Part shown: positions 1 to 9,263 of the stretch, piece by piece
Layout of the letters: the number at the start of each line of letters is the position of its first letter
How positions within the stretch are numbered: the first letter of the stretch is position 1
Origin: Tumebacillus sp. BK434
GTDB taxonomy: Bacteria > Bacillota > Bacilli > Tumebacillales > Tumebacillaceae
Length of the DNA stretch: 64,000 nt
Assembly (NCBI RefSeq): GCF_004340785.1
Contig: NZ_SLXS01000006.1
Coordinates: 62,001 to 126,000, forward strand
Direction of reading: 5' to 3'
Program-made: the position numbers and the translations under genes
The notes under the pieces: model-generated
Seen by the model: the letters and a program-made list of their open reading frames with translations, nothing else
The model's database searches: none
Told to the model about the DNA's origin: nothing

Positions 1-278
1 AGCCGCCGGAAGAGCTGTTTGAAGTGTCGCCGCACAAGGTGATCGGGCTGACCATCTCGGCGGGCGAACTCAATCTCATCCGCACGGAGCGCCTGAAGGC
101 GCTGGGGTTGCGCGAAGAAGCGAACTATGCGGCGTTTGAGCGGATCAAGCTGGAGCTCGAATACGCGGAGCGGATCATGAAGAAGGTCGGCTGCCCGGTG
201 ATCAACGTCTCGAACAAGGCGGTGGAAGAGACCGCGAGCATCATCGTGGATCAGATCAAGCGCGGGAGCCGCCGCTAG
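1..278 (+). CDS. ppsR: PPDK/PEP-synthase regulatory protein (DUF299), 3' part
   Basis: C-terminal part of a kinase/pyrophosphorylase of the DUF299 family. These enzymes phosphorylate and dephosphorylate the regulatory threonine next to the catalytic histidine of pyruvate phosphate dikinase or PEP synthase. The window starts inside the gene; the frame is open from base 3 and reads [12 protein letters not shown] before the usable GTG at 24. The visible [17 protein letters not shown] motif and the [15 protein letters not shown] end are typical of the family. The TAG stop overlaps the GTG of the next gene by one base, so the two are translationally coupled. That fits a regulator paired with its target. 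The homologue YqfL lies just upstream of dnaG in Bacillus subtilis. Confidence 0.9.
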   Translation, partial: PPEELFEVSPHKVIGLTISAGELNLIRTERLKALGLREEANYAAFERIKLELEYAERIMKKVGCPVINVSNKAVEETASIIVDQIKRGSRR

Positions 279-1711
279 TGATCTCCGCCTTTGCGGACGG
301 CAGCCGCGAGCAGCAGCATCTGCTCGGCAACAAAGGAGCGGGGCTCGCCGAGCTTACGCGCCTCGGTTTTCGGGTGCCGGACGGGTTTACGCTGACCACC
401 GCCGCCTGCCGCGCCTATTACGCGGCCGGGCAAACGCTGACGAGCGGGCTGCGCGAACAGATCGTCGACGCGCTGGCGGGCTTGGAGCGGCGGACAGGCA
501 AGCGCCTCGGCGACCCGAGCCGTCCGCTGCTGCTCGCCGTCCGCTCCGGTGCCCCGGAGTCGATGCCGGGCATGATGGACACCGTGCTCAACCTCGGGCT
601 GAATCGCGCGGTGGTGCAAGGGCTGGCCGGGGGAACCGGACATGCGGCCTTCGCCGCCGATTGCGAGCGCCGGTTCCGGGCGATGTACGGAGCGGTCGTC
701 TCCGCTGAGATTCCCGAGTCGCCGCTGGAGCAGCTCTTGCAGGCGGTCAGCGCGGTGTTCGACTCGTGGAACAATCGCCGGGCGGCCGTTTACCGCCGGA
801 TTCACGGGATCCCCGAGGACGCTTTCACAGCGGTGAGCGTGCAAGAGATGGTGTTTGGCAACTTGAACGAGCGCTCGGCCGCCGGGGTGGTGTTCTCCCG
901 CCATCCGGCCAGCGGCGAGCCGGGGTTGCACGGCGAGATCCTGTACGGAGCGCAGGGTGAAGATGTCGTGTCCGGCGCTGTGACGCCGGAGCGGATCGAA
1001 ACGTTGCGCGCACGGATGCCGCTCGTCTATGCGGAGCTGGAACTTGCCGCACAACAGTTGGAAGCGCACTACCAAGATATGCAGGAGATCGAGTTTACTG
1101 TCCAAGACGGAGTGCTGTATCTTCTGCAGACGCGGGACGGCAAGCGCACCACGCAGGCGGCGGTGCAGATCGCCGTCGATCTGGTGCAGGCCGGAGTGAT
1201 CGACCGTGCGGCCGCCGTGCAGCGGGTCGACCTGCCGGAGCTGAACCGGCTCCTGCAGCCCCGCCTCGATCCCGCCGTGCAGATCGCACCGCTCGCAACC
1301 GGCATTCCGGCGGTGCCCGGCGCGGCGGTTGGCCGCATCGCGCTCGACGCCGAGAGGGTGCTTTTGCAGCGCCGCGCCGGACAGGATGTGCTGCTCGTCC
1401 GGCGTGAGACCGACCCCGACGATTATGAGGCGATGACCGAAGCGCAGGGTATCCTGACCGCGTTTGGCGGGACGACGTCACACGCCGCCGTCACCGCGCT
1501 GCCGCTCGGCAAGCCGTGCATCGTCGGCTGCTCCGCCGTGACGATCGACCTCACCGCGCGCACGGTCGAGATCGGTGGCCGGACGTTTGTGGAAGGAGAC
1601 GTGCTGACGTTGGACGGCAGCACAGGAAAGGTCTACGCCGACGCCTTGCCCTTGGCCGCACCGAAAGTTTCCGCCGCTGTCGACGTGTTCCGCAGCTGGC
1701 TTCAAGCGTAA
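278..1711 (+). CDS. PPDK-like protein with only ATP-grasp and phosphohistidine domains
   Basis: 477 residues, against roughly 880 for pyruvate phosphate dikinase. The N-terminus has the PPDK nucleotide-binding signatures GNKGAGLAELTRLGFRVPDGF (in part) and VRSGAPESMPGMMDTVLNLG. A middle block VQEMVFGNLNERSA...AQGEDVVSG and a swivelling domain with TSHAAV follow; the phosphorylated His is residue 402, and the preceding Thr, the target of DUF299 regulators, is kept. The PEP/pyruvate-binding TIM barrel is absent: the frame ends in VFRSWLQA and a terminator follows at once. GTG start overlapping the regulator stop. It could be a free phosphohistidine phosphotransfer protein or a degenerate PPDK; the uninterrupted frame argues against recent decay. 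Confidence 0.85.
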   Translation: MISAFADGSREQQHLLGNKGAGLAELTRLGFRVPDGFTLTTAACRAYYAAGQTLTSGLREQIVDALAGLERRTGKRLGDPSRPLLLAVRSGAPESMPGMMDTVLNLGLNRAVVQGLAGGTGHAAFAADCERRFRAMYGAVVSAEIPESPLEQLLQAVSAVFDSWNNRRAAVYRRIHGIPEDAFTAVSVQEMVFGNLNERSAAGVVFSRHPASGEPGLHGEILYGAQGEDVVSGAVTPERIETLRARMPLVYAELELAAQQLEAHYQDMQEIEFTVQDGVLYLLQTRDGKRTTQAAVQIAVDLVQAGVIDRAAAVQRVDLPELNRLLQPRLDPAVQIAPLATGIPAVPGAAVGRIALDAERVLLQRRAGQDVLLVRRETDPDDYEAMTEAQGILTAFGGTTSHAAVTALPLGKPCIVGCSAVTIDLTARTVEIGGRTFVEGDVLTLDGSTGKVYADALPLAAPKVSAAVDVFRSWLQA

Positions 1712-1740
1712 AAACCCCTGTACAGGCACAGGGGTTTTTC
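1711..1740 (+). terminator. Rho-independent terminator after the PPDK-like gene
   Basis: Stem CCCCTGT (1715-1721) pairs with ACAGGGG (1728-1734) and is followed by TTTTT. It starts on the stop codon of the PPDK-like gene, so that reading frame ends cleanly rather than being cut. Confidence 0.85.
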
Positions 1741-2110
1741 CTTTGTTTGTGAAATTTTGGTCGGAGAGCAGAGAATTTGCAAATCGGAAGGATTTTTTGA
1801 CGAAAGAGGCGTACATATTTAAGAAATGTTGTTTTCGCTCTTGACAAATCAGTCAGCATGCGCTCATGCCCGGAATATTTTTGTAGATGTGCGTCTATAC
1901 TAGGGACGTACTTTAGCGGCTGTCGAGTGATTTTATTGTCGAAAGGTGTCAAAATGTGTTTTTGCGAGAAGGAAATCACTGCGCATCGTAGAATATCTTT
2001 GCTTCGGTACACCATTCTGGACATTCCATTTTGTCCGGGTGCACAGAAGGATATTGTTGAACGTTGGCGAATATTTTACGTACTCAAATGACAGACGAGG
2101 GTGATACGAT
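1741..2110. other. 370-base gap upstream of dnaG without a supported gene
   Basis: AT-richer than its surroundings and without a reading frame that has a ribosome binding site. A perfect TTGACA lies at 1841 and a TATACT at 1896, but they are too far apart to be one promoter, and neither has a good partner at 16-18 bases. A small inverted repeat GGACA/TGTCC lies at 2019-2036. The dnaG promoter must lie here but I cannot fix it. CGAGGGTGAT at about 2096-2105 is the likely dnaG Shine-Dalgarno. Confidence 0.5.
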
Positions 2111-3979
2111 GTGAAAAAGCGTCTGCCTGAGGAAATCATCGAACGAGTACGTCAGCACTTCGACATCGTCGATGTGATTGGTGAGTTTGTGCCCCTGAAG
2201 AAGAGCGGCCGCGGGTATATGGGCTGCTGCCCGTTCCACAATGAGAAATCGCCGTCGTTTTCCGTCTCGCAGGACAAACAACTTTACCACTGTTTTGGCT
2301 GCGGTGCGAGCGGCAATCTGTTCTCCTTCCTGAGGGATAAGGAAGGGATCACGTTTTTCGAAGCGGTGGAACAACTGGCCAAGCGCGCCAACATCGCACT
2401 TCCTGTCGAAGAGCTGGAAGACATCGATTCGCCAGAGTACAAGCGGCGCAAAGAGATGTTTCGCGCACATGATTTGGCGGCAAAATACTATCACCACATC
2501 CTGATGAACACCGATGCGGGCTTGCCCGGGCTAAGGTATCTCGAATCGCGCGGCATCACCAAGACGATCATCGAGGCCTTTCAGCTCGGCTATGCGCCAA
2601 ACGCGTGGGATGTGCTTGTAAAATTCCTCAAGAAGCGGGGATTTGCCGAAGATTTGCTCGTGGAAGCAGGTTTATTGTCGCAAAGCGAGAAATATAAAGG
2701 CAGATACTACGACAAGTTCCGTCATCGTGTGATGTTTCCCATCCACGACGGACAGGGACAGGTGATTGGATTTGGCGGACGGATTCTCGACAAAGGGGAG
2801 CCGAAATATCTCAACTCTCCGGAGACGCCGTTGTTCTCAAAGGGACGCCATCTCTACAACTTGCACAGGGCAAGACCGGTGATGCGGCAAGAGGGTCGCG
2901 TGATCCTGCTCGAAGGGTACATGGATGTGATCATGGCCTATCAGCACGGCATACCGAACACGGTGGCCGCTTTGGGGACTGCGCTGACCAATGAGCAAGT
3001 CCGTTTGCTGCAACGCAACGTGGAAGAGATCGTCATGATGTACGACGGTGATGCTGCCGGTCAGAAAGCAGCCGTTCGATCGTCCGAAGTCATCAAAGAG
3101 TCAGGCGCAACTGTGAAAGCGAGGGTCGCAACAATCCCCGACGGATTGGACCCGGATGAGTTTCTGCGCAAATATGGCAAAGACGCGTTCGTCCGCGTCG
3201 TGCTTGACAACTCAAGCTCGATGACGGCGTTTCGCATGCATTCGCTTCGCAAGGAGTTCAACCTTGGCACGCAAACCGGCAAGGAAGACTACATCAAAGA
3301 AGTGATTCACAAACTGCTCGTCACCGTCAGTTCACCGATTGAACTGGAAACGCTCCTGCGCGAATTAAGCGAGGAGTTCGGCTATCCCAAAGAGGCCATG
3401 GAGAAGGAACTTGCGCTCGCCAAGAAAAGCCCGCCTGCGGGGGATAAACCTGACAGGAAGTGGAATACTAATAGAAATAATGCGGGTGAAGTGAGCTTTG
3501 CGAGCACAGGAAAACTGTTGCCGGCTCACATCAATGCAGAGCGGAAACTCCTTACTTATATGTTAATCGATGAAGGGGTAGCTAGACAAGTTCAATACGC
3601 GCTGGCAGACGAATTTTCTGTGGATGAGCATGGGGCGCTGGCCGCCCATCTTTTCGCCTATTACGCAGAACACACCCAGGCGGACCCGTCGCTGTTCATC
3701 GGCGGCTTAGAGGACCGCGAGCTTTTGAGGCTGGCGACTGCTCTCGCGATGGAAGCGGATCATCTGGATCGGCGGTCTGATCGTGTAGACGCCCTGGTAC
3801 GTGAATATATCCATCGCATCAAGGTGTATCATTTGCAATTGGAAATGAAACGTTATGAACGGCAGATGATCGATTGTGGAAATCGAGGCGATACAGAAGG
3901 AATGCGGGCGGCATACGACGAAATGAATCGTGTGCAGTCCATGATTCAATCTCTGGAAAACGCGCAAGCCGAAATATAA
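2111..3979 (+). CDS. dnaG: DNA primase
   Basis: 622 residues, normal length. Makes the RNA primers for replication in partnership with DnaB helicase. The N-terminal zinc ribbon has ligands C40, H43, C61 and C64 (CCPFH...HCFGCG). The catalytic core with TOPRIM motif EGYMD (E268 to D272) and the downstream MMYDGDAAGQKA acidic motif follow. The C-terminal third (after about residue 440) is the less conserved helicase-interaction region. Start is GTG at 2111, as the nearer ATG is out of frame. Followed after 38 bases by rpoD, the classical macromolecular-synthesis operon order. Confidence 0.97.
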   Translation: MKKRLPEEIIERVRQHFDIVDVIGEFVPLKKSGRGYMGCCPFHNEKSPSFSVSQDKQLYHCFGCGASGNLFSFLRDKEGITFFEAVEQLAKRANIALPVEELEDIDSPEYKRRKEMFRAHDLAAKYYHHILMNTDAGLPGLRYLESRGITKTIIEAFQLGYAPNAWDVLVKFLKKRGFAEDLLVEAGLLSQSEKYKGRYYDKFRHRVMFPIHDGQGQVIGFGGRILDKGEPKYLNSPETPLFSKGRHLYNLHRARPVMRQEGRVILLEGYMDVIMAYQHGIPNTVAALGTALTNEQVRLLQRNVEEIVMMYDGDAAGQKAAVRSSEVIKESGATVKARVATIPDGLDPDEFLRKYGKDAFVRVVLDNSSSMTAFRMHSLRKEFNLGTQTGKEDYIKEVIHKLLVTVSSPIELETLLRELSEEFGYPKEAMEKELALAKKSPPAGDKPDRKWNTNRNNAGEVSFASTGKLLPAHINAERKLLTYMLIDEGVARQVQYALADEFSVDEHGALAAHLFAYYAEHTQADPSLFIGGLEDRELLRLATALAMEADHLDRRSDRVDALVREYIHRIKVYHLQLEMKRYERQMIDCGNRGDTEGMRAAYDEMNRVQSMIQSLENAQAEI

Positions 3980-4017
3980 ACGTTCGTTAACTACTCCTTA
4001 GGGAAGGAGGGGTCGGG

Positions 4018-5163
4018 ATGGTGAAAAAAGTGAAACACACAGACACTCAACAGATGTCTTTGGAAGAAGTAAAACAGATGCTTGTCGAAATCGGAAAAAA
4101 GCGCGGCGTGATCACCTACAGTGAGATTATGGACAAACTTTCCGCTTTCGATCAGGATTCGGATCAGATCGACGAATTCTTTGACCACCTCTCGGAGCAA
4201 GGGGTCGAGGTGATAAATGAAGCGGACGACGAAGCGCCGTTCGAAGATGACGACGATGATGATGAAGACGGTCCGAAGAGCCTCGATGAAGAAGAGGAGT
4301 TCGATCTCGAAGATCTGAGCGTGCCGCCTGGCATCAAGATCAACGACCCGGTCCGTATGTATCTGAAAGAGATCGGCCGTGTGCCGCTGCTTTCTGCTGA
4401 AGAAGAGATCAACTTGGCGCTGCGCATCGAAAAAGGGGATGAAGAGGCGAAGCGTCGCCTGGCGGAAGCGAACTTGCGACTGGTGGTCTCGATCGCCAAG
4501 CGCTATGTCGGCCGCGGGATGCTGTTCCTTGACCTGATCCAAGAGGGGAATATGGGTCTGATCAAGGCTGTTGAGAAGTTCGATCACCAAAAAGGGTTTA
4601 AGTTTTCTACGTACGCGACCTGGTGGATTCGTCAGGCGATCACTCGTGCGATCGCAGACCAGGCCAGAACGATCCGGATTCCGGTACACATGGTGGAGAC
4701 GATCAACAAGTTGATCCGCATCTCCCGTCAACTGCTGCAAGAGCTCGGGCGCGAACCAACCGCCGAAGAGATCGCAGCCGAGATGGACATGAGCCCGGAC
4801 AAAGTCCGCGAGATCCTGAAGATCGCACAGGAGCCGGTTTCGCTGGAAACACCGATCGGCGAAGAGGACGATTCTCACCTCGGCGACTTTATCGAAGACC
4901 AAGATGCACTGGCGCCGGCCGATGCTGCCGCCTACGAACTGCTCAAGGAGCAGTTGGAAGACGTGCTTGATACGCTGACAGAACGTGAAGAAAACGTGCT
5001 CCGCCTGCGCTTCGGTCTCGATGACGGCCGTACCCGCACGCTCGAAGAAGTCGGGAAAGTCTTTGGCGTCACTCGTGAGCGGATTCGCCAGATCGAGGCG
5101 AAAGCGCTGCGCAAACTGCGCCATCCGAGCCGCTCTAAGCGTCTCAAGGACTTCCTTGAATAG
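4018..5163 (+). CDS. rpoD: Primary sigma factor SigA (RpoD)
   Basis: 381-residue housekeeping sigma-70. Region 1.1 is at the N-terminus ([15 protein letters not shown]). It is followed by a very acidic linker around residues 72-100 with a run of Asp/Glu, then region 1.2 ([11 protein letters not shown]), region 2 ([18 protein letters not shown] and [10 protein letters not shown] for -10 recognition and melting), region 3, and region 4 helix-turn-helix ([21 protein letters not shown]). The end [10 protein letters not shown] matches Bacillus SigA. The Shine-Dalgarno GGGAAGGAGGGG is very strong. Co-transcribed with dnaG by spacing. Confidence 0.98.
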   Translation: MVKKVKHTDTQQMSLEEVKQMLVEIGKKRGVITYSEIMDKLSAFDQDSDQIDEFFDHLSEQGVEVINEADDEAPFEDDDDDDEDGPKSLDEEEEFDLEDLSVPPGIKINDPVRMYLKEIGRVPLLSAEEEINLALRIEKGDEEAKRRLAEANLRLVVSIAKRYVGRGMLFLDLIQEGNMGLIKAVEKFDHQKGFKFSTYATWWIRQAITRAIADQARTIRIPVHMVETINKLIRISRQLLQELGREPTAEEIAAEMDMSPDKVREILKIAQEPVSLETPIGEEDDSHLGDFIEDQDALAPADAAAYELLKEQLEDVLDTLTEREENVLRLRFGLDDGRTRTLEEVGKVFGVTRERIRQIEAKALRKLRHPSRSKRLKDFLE

Positions 5164-5186
5164 AACAATACCTTCGAACCTTCGCA

Positions 5187-5218
5187 GCACTCACTTCTTT
5201 TCTGGTGAGTGCTTTTTT
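5187..5218 (+). terminator. Terminator of the dnaG-rpoD unit
   Basis: Perfect stem GCACTCAC (5187-5194) with GTGAGTGC (5205-5212), followed by TTTTTT. Confidence 0.9.
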
Positions 5219-5245
5219 ATGCGATTTATCCGGGAGGCGTGATCT

Positions 5246-6109
5246 TTGAATCAGGAGCAAAAGAAACTCATGATCGGTGAGATCAAAAAGTGGCGTGAGA
5301 GCAGACTAATCCCGACCGAATATTGCGACTTTTTGATGAACCTATACGCGGAGGGCGATGCCTTTTCGCATGATCAACAAACGGGGAGCAAGGCCAAGTC
5401 GAGCTGGAAAACCAGTGCGAACGGCGGTGTCCTCGGCAAGGTGCTGCTTGTGATCACAGGCTTGTTGCTGTTCTTGATCTTTGCCCTTAATTTTACCTTG
5501 TTTCCCGAGCCAATGCAAATTGCTGTCCTGCTGCTCGGTACGGTCTTTCCGTTCGTGATGGCCTACCGCAAACGGGGCAAAAGCTCGCTCGCACAGACGG
5601 TTTGGCTGTTTGTCGCCGTGGTGATGGTGGCGCTGATTGGATATTATTACCTCTCTTCTTCCGGCCTGCTCGGCGACCGCGGGAAGCTGCTCGGCACGAT
5701 GGCGGTCGTATTTCTGGTCTGGCTGCTGGCCGGAGCCGCCTTTCGCTCGCGGCTGGTCAGCGGCATCGGGCTGCTGGGCCTGCTCCTCTTGTATGCCAAC
5801 TTCTTAGAAGTGGCTGCAGACATCGGCACCTCCTCGTACGGCGTGCAGCATTTCTATTTTATGATCCCTGCCTTTCTCGCGTTGTTCTTTGCTGTCGTGC
5901 TCGGCCGGTACCGCGTCTACGTCGCGCCGGTCTTCCTGGCGGCCGGGCTGCTCGCATTGTTTGGGCCCGATCTGCGGATGCTAGTATTTGGGCTGAACAT
6001 GGATCTGTTCATGCAGATCCTCGTGTTTTTAAAGCTCGCGGTGCTGATCACGCTGTTCATCGTGTACCATCAGGGCCTCAAAAAGTGGGTTGGACAAGTG
6101 TCACAATAG
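5246..6109 (+). CDS. Polytopic membrane protein, DUF2157-like N-terminus
   Basis: 287 residues of unknown function. The first 35 residues are a charged, helical segment (IKKWRESRLIPTEYCDFLMNLY) like the N-terminus of DUF2157-type membrane proteins. From about residue 60 there are eight or nine hydrophobic spans, the last ending in KKWVGQVSQ. TTG start with GGGAGG nine bases upstream. The rpoD terminator precedes it and the promoter of the acyl-CoA dehydrogenase follows, so it is probably its own unit. No catalytic motif is visible. Confidence 0.75.
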   Translation: MNQEQKKLMIGEIKKWRESRLIPTEYCDFLMNLYAEGDAFSHDQQTGSKAKSSWKTSANGGVLGKVLLVITGLLLFLIFALNFTLFPEPMQIAVLLLGTVFPFVMAYRKRGKSSLAQTVWLFVAVVMVALIGYYYLSSSGLLGDRGKLLGTMAVVFLVWLLAGAAFRSRLVSGIGLLGLLLLYANFLEVAADIGTSSYGVQHFYFMIPAFLALFFAVVLGRYRVYVAPVFLAAGLLALFGPDLRMLVFGLNMDLFMQILVFLKLAVLITLFIVYHQGLKKWVGQVSQ

Positions 6110-6120
6110 CTCGAAAAGTA

Positions 6121-6150
6121 TTGCCGTTCCTGATGGCGGTTGTGTATAAT
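6121..6150 (+). promoter_or_regulatory. SigA promoter of the acyl-CoA dehydrogenase gene
   Basis: TTGCCG (6121-6126), 18-base spacer, consensus TATAAT (6145-6150). It lies 59 bases before the ATG at 6209. Confidence 0.7.
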
Positions 6151-6161
6151 GTTTTTAGATG

Positions 6162-6179
6162 AATGAATGCGCACTCATT
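6162..6179. promoter_or_regulatory. 18-base palindromic operator, FadR/TetR-like
   Basis: AATGAATGCGCACTCATT is a palindrome with one mismatched pair, centred on GCGC. It begins 12 bases after the -10 box and so covers the transcription start. Its half-sites (AATGA/TCATT) resemble the TGAATGA/TCATTCA half-sites bound by the TetR-type fatty-acid regulator FadR of Bacillus. Assignment to that regulator is inference; no FadR gene is in the window. Confidence 0.5.
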
Positions 6180-6208
6180 TTTCCGTTTCCATAGAGGAGG
6201 GTATCTTA

Positions 6209-7348
6209 ATGAACTTTGATCTGACGCAAGATCAGATTATGATTCGCAACACCGTTCGCGATTTCGCTGAAGCGGAGATCCGCCCGAACGCCGAGCACGT
6301 TGACAAGACGGGCGAGTTCCCGTTTGACACTTTCATGAAGATGGGCGAGCTGGGTCTCCTCGGCCTGCCGATTCCGGAAGAGTACGGCGGCGCAGGCGCT
6401 GACACGGTCTCCTACGCGCTGGCTGTCGAAGAAGTCGGCCGCGCTTGCGGTTCGCACGGCCTGTCCTATGCGGCGGCAGTCTCGCTCGGCTGCAACCCGT
6501 TCCTTGCATTCGGTACTGAAGAGCAGAAGCAAAAGTGGCTCGTGCCGCTGGCAGAAGGCAAGATCCTCGGCGCGTTTGGCCTGACCGAGCCGAACGCAGG
6601 CTCTGACGCATCCGGCACCCAGACCAACGCCGTGCTCGACGGCGACGAGTGGGTAGTCAACGGTTCTAAGTGCTTCATCACCAACGTTTCCTACGCTAAG
6701 GTCTGCGTTGTAACCGCTGTCACCGATCGTTCCAAAGGTTCGAAAGGCATCACCGCGATCATCGTGCCGACCGATACCCCGGGATTCTCGACCTCCACGC
6801 CGTATGAAAAGCTCGGCCTGAAAGGCTCGAACACCGCGGAAATCATCCTCGACAACGTGCGCGTACCGAAAGAAAACGTGCTCGGCACTGTCGACAACGG
6901 CTTTATCCAGTTCATGAAGACGCTCGACGGCGGCCGCATCTCGATCGGCGCACTGTCGGTCGGTATCGCACAGGCGGCGTTTGAAGCGTCCCTGCAGTAC
7001 GCGCAGGAGCGCAAGCAGTTCGGCCAGTCGATCTCCAAGTTCCAAGCGATCCAGTTCAAACTCGCCGACATGGCGATGCACATCGAACTGGCGCGCACCG
7101 CGGTGCACAAAGCGGCATGGCTGAAAGACCAAGGCAAGCCGTTCGGCAAAGAAGCGGCGATGGCCAAACTGTTCGCGTCTGAGATCTGCATGCGCGCATG
7201 CGACCAGGCGATCCAAATTCATGGCGGCTACGGCTATATGAAAGAGTACCCGGTGGAGCGCTACTTCCGCGACGCGAAGCTGATGGAGATCGGCGAAGGC
7301 ACTTCCGAGATCCAACGCATCGTCATCGCGCGTCATATCGGTTGCTAA
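6209..7348 (+). CDS. Acyl-CoA dehydrogenase
   Basis: 379-residue FAD enzyme that oxidises acyl-CoA to enoyl-CoA in the first step of beta-oxidation. Family signatures are GLTEPNAGSDASGTQTNA (FAD/substrate), the central EYGGAGADTVSYALAVEEVGR, and the C-terminal helix block ending IGEGTSEIQRIVIAR. E363 of that block is the expected catalytic base for a short/medium-chain enzyme. I start at the ATG at 6209, which has GAGGAGGG upstream; an earlier in-frame ATG at 6167 would lie inside the promoter/operator. An acyl-CoA synthetase follows after a terminator, so the two probably serve fatty or branched-acid catabolism. Confidence 0.95.
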   Translation: MNFDLTQDQIMIRNTVRDFAEAEIRPNAEHVDKTGEFPFDTFMKMGELGLLGLPIPEEYGGAGADTVSYALAVEEVGRACGSHGLSYAAAVSLGCNPFLAFGTEEQKQKWLVPLAEGKILGAFGLTEPNAGSDASGTQTNAVLDGDEWVVNGSKCFITNVSYAKVCVVTAVTDRSKGSKGITAIIVPTDTPGFSTSTPYEKLGLKGSNTAEIILDNVRVPKENVLGTVDNGFIQFMKTLDGGRISIGALSVGIAQAAFEASLQYAQERKQFGQSISKFQAIQFKLADMAMHIELARTAVHKAAWLKDQGKPFGKEAAMAKLFASEICMRACDQAIQIHGGYGYMKEYPVERYFRDAKLMEIGEGTSEIQRIVIARHIGC

Positions 7349-7442
7349 ATTTAGCTAAATCCGATATACTGTTAAACAGCAATCAAATATCCATTTGAAC
7401 GGGTATATTGAAAGCAGTCAACCAACCAACAATCTGCAACAC

Positions 7443-7473
7443 CCCTCGTCCTGTTGGGCGAGGGCTTTTTTTA
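7443..7473 (+). terminator. Terminator after the acyl-CoA dehydrogenase
   Basis: CCCTCG (7443-7448) pairs with CGAGGG (7459-7464) and is followed by CTTTTTTT. Confidence 0.8.
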
Positions 7474-7557
7474 TGCATTTTTAATCATTTGGAGGAATTT
7501 TCAGTCTATCATACGAAGTAGTAGTGCGAAGAGATTGGTTAAGGAAGGAGACTGACA

Positions 7558-9198
7558 ATGGCTGAACGATTACATACTACCGTTGGGCAACTGCTTGACG
7601 ATCTGGCTGCGCGCTTCCCGGCGCGTGACGCGATGGTGTACCATGACCGGGGACTGCGCTATACGTATGCGGAATTTAATGAGGTCTGCAAACAGGCGGC
7701 GAAAGGCTTGATCAAGCTTGGCATCGAGCGCGGCGAGCATGTGGCGGCGTGGTCGACCAACTACCCGGAATGGCTGATCACGCAGTTTGCGACCGGCAAG
7801 ATGGGCGCGGTGCTGGTCACGGTCAACACCAACTACCGGGCGGCAGAACTGGAGTATCTGCTGCGCCAGTCTGACACCACGACCCTGATCTTGATGGAAG
7901 AGTTTAAAGGCACTTCCTACATCGACATGCTGTACGAACTGGTGCCGGAACTGCGCGAAGCAGAGCCCGGCCAACTGCAGTCGGAGCGCCTGCCGTTTTT
8001 GAAAAATGTGATTTTCTTGGGTGACAAAAAGTGGCCCGGCATGTTCAACTGGGCGGACATCATGGCGCTCGGTCAAGACGTGCCTGACGCCGAGCTGGCA
8101 GTGCGTCAGTCTTCGCTGCACCCGGACGATGTGATCAACATGCAGTACACGTCGGGCACGACCGGCTTCCCGAAAGGCGTCATGCTCACCCACAACAACC
8201 TCGTCAACAACGGGCGCAATGTCGCGGAGTGCATGAACCTGAGCGAGATCGACCGCCTGTGCATCCCGGTGCCGTTTTTCCACTGCTTCGGCTGTGTGCT
8301 CGGCGCGATGGCCTGCGTGACGGTCGGCGCGGCGATGGTGCCGGTCGTCGAGTTCAACGTGCAGGCGGTGCTGGAGACGGTGCAAGCTGAAAAATGCACC
8401 GCGCTGCACGGCGTGCCGACGATGTTTATCGCCGAGCTGAACCACCCCGATTTTGCCAGCTATGACCTGTCCTCCCTGCGCACCGGCATCATGGCCGGCT
8501 CGCCGTGCCCGACCGAAGTGATGAAAGCGGTGATCGAAAAGATGGGCGCGCGGGAGATCACGATCACCTACGGGCAGACCGAGTCGTCGCCGGCGATCAC
8601 GATGACCCGCACCACCGACGGGCTGGAAACGCGCGTCGCGACGGTCGGCCGGGCCTTGCCGAACGTGGAAGTGAAGATCTTCATTCCCGGCACCAGCGAA
8701 GAAGCCCCGCTCGGCGAGCAGGGCGAGATCTGCACGCGGGGCTACCACGTGATGAAAGGCTATTACAAGAACCCCGAAGCGACCCGGGCGGCGATCGACG
8801 AAGACGGCTGGCTGCACACAGGCGACCTCGGCACGCTCGATGCGGACGGCAACCTGCGCGTCACCGGACGCCTGAAAGACATGATCATCCGCGGCGGCGA
8901 AAACGTCTATCCGCGCGAAGTGGAAGAGTTCCTCTACACCCATCCGAAGGTGCTCGACGTGCAGGTGATCGGCATCCCCGATCCGAAATACGGCGAAGAG
9001 GTTGGCGCGTTTGTGATCGTCAAAGAAGGGGCGACCTTGACGGCGGAAGAGCTGCGCGAATATTGCCTGGACAAGATCTCGCGCTTTAAGATCCCGCGCT
9101 ATTTTGAATTTGTCGAAGGCTATCCGATGACCGCATCGGGCAAGGTGCAGAAATTCAAACTTCGCGAACTGGCGCAGGAGAAATTTCTCCTCAACTAG
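7558..9198 (+). CDS. Long-chain/medium-chain acyl-CoA synthetase (AMP-binding)
   Basis: 546 residues, the usual length for FadD-like ligases. It activates a carboxylic acid as acyl-AMP and transfers it to CoA. The P-loop motif is YTSGTTGFPKG, the adenine-binding motif TYGQTES, the hinge TGDLGTLDADGNLRVTGRLKDMI (in part), and the C-terminal catalytic lysine lies in SGKVQKFKL. ATG start with AAGGAAGGAG. The substrate cannot be read from sequence; the neighbouring acyl-CoA dehydrogenase suggests beta-oxidation. It lacks the PCP, condensation and other modules of the NRPS adenylation domains elsewhere in the window. Confidence 0.93.
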   Translation: MAERLHTTVGQLLDDLAARFPARDAMVYHDRGLRYTYAEFNEVCKQAAKGLIKLGIERGEHVAAWSTNYPEWLITQFATGKMGAVLVTVNTNYRAAELEYLLRQSDTTTLILMEEFKGTSYIDMLYELVPELREAEPGQLQSERLPFLKNVIFLGDKKWPGMFNWADIMALGQDVPDAELAVRQSSLHPDDVINMQYTSGTTGFPKGVMLTHNNLVNNGRNVAECMNLSEIDRLCIPVPFFHCFGCVLGAMACVTVGAAMVPVVEFNVQAVLETVQAEKCTALHGVPTMFIAELNHPDFASYDLSSLRTGIMAGSPCPTEVMKAVIEKMGAREITITYGQTESSPAITMTRTTDGLETRVATVGRALPNVEVKIFIPGTSEEAPLGEQGEICTRGYHVMKGYYKNPEATRAAIDEDGWLHTGDLGTLDADGNLRVTGRLKDMIIRGGENVYPREVEEFLYTHPKVLDVQVIGIPDPKYGEEVGAFVIVKEGATLTAEELREYCLDKISRFKIPRYFEFVEGYPMTASGKVQKFKLRELAQEKFLLN

Positions 9199-9211
9199 AA
9201 AGTTCAAGGAG

Positions 9212-9240
9212 GGCAGGCACCACTGGTGGTGCCTGCCTTT
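9212..9240 (+). terminator. Hairpin after the acyl-CoA synthetase
   Basis: Perfect 12-base inverted repeat GGCAGGCACCAC (9212-9223) / GTGGTGCCTGCC (9226-9237), followed by only TTT. Probably a weak terminator, with the HAD gene starting 24 bases later. Confidence 0.6.
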
Positions 9241-9263
9241 GCATTTTGGAAGGAGTGAGCAGG

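Noticed and set aside
1841-1901. TTGACA at 1841 with TATACT at 1896 as the dnaG promoter
   Set aside because: Spacing is about 49 bases, far outside the 16-19 range; neither box has a good partner.
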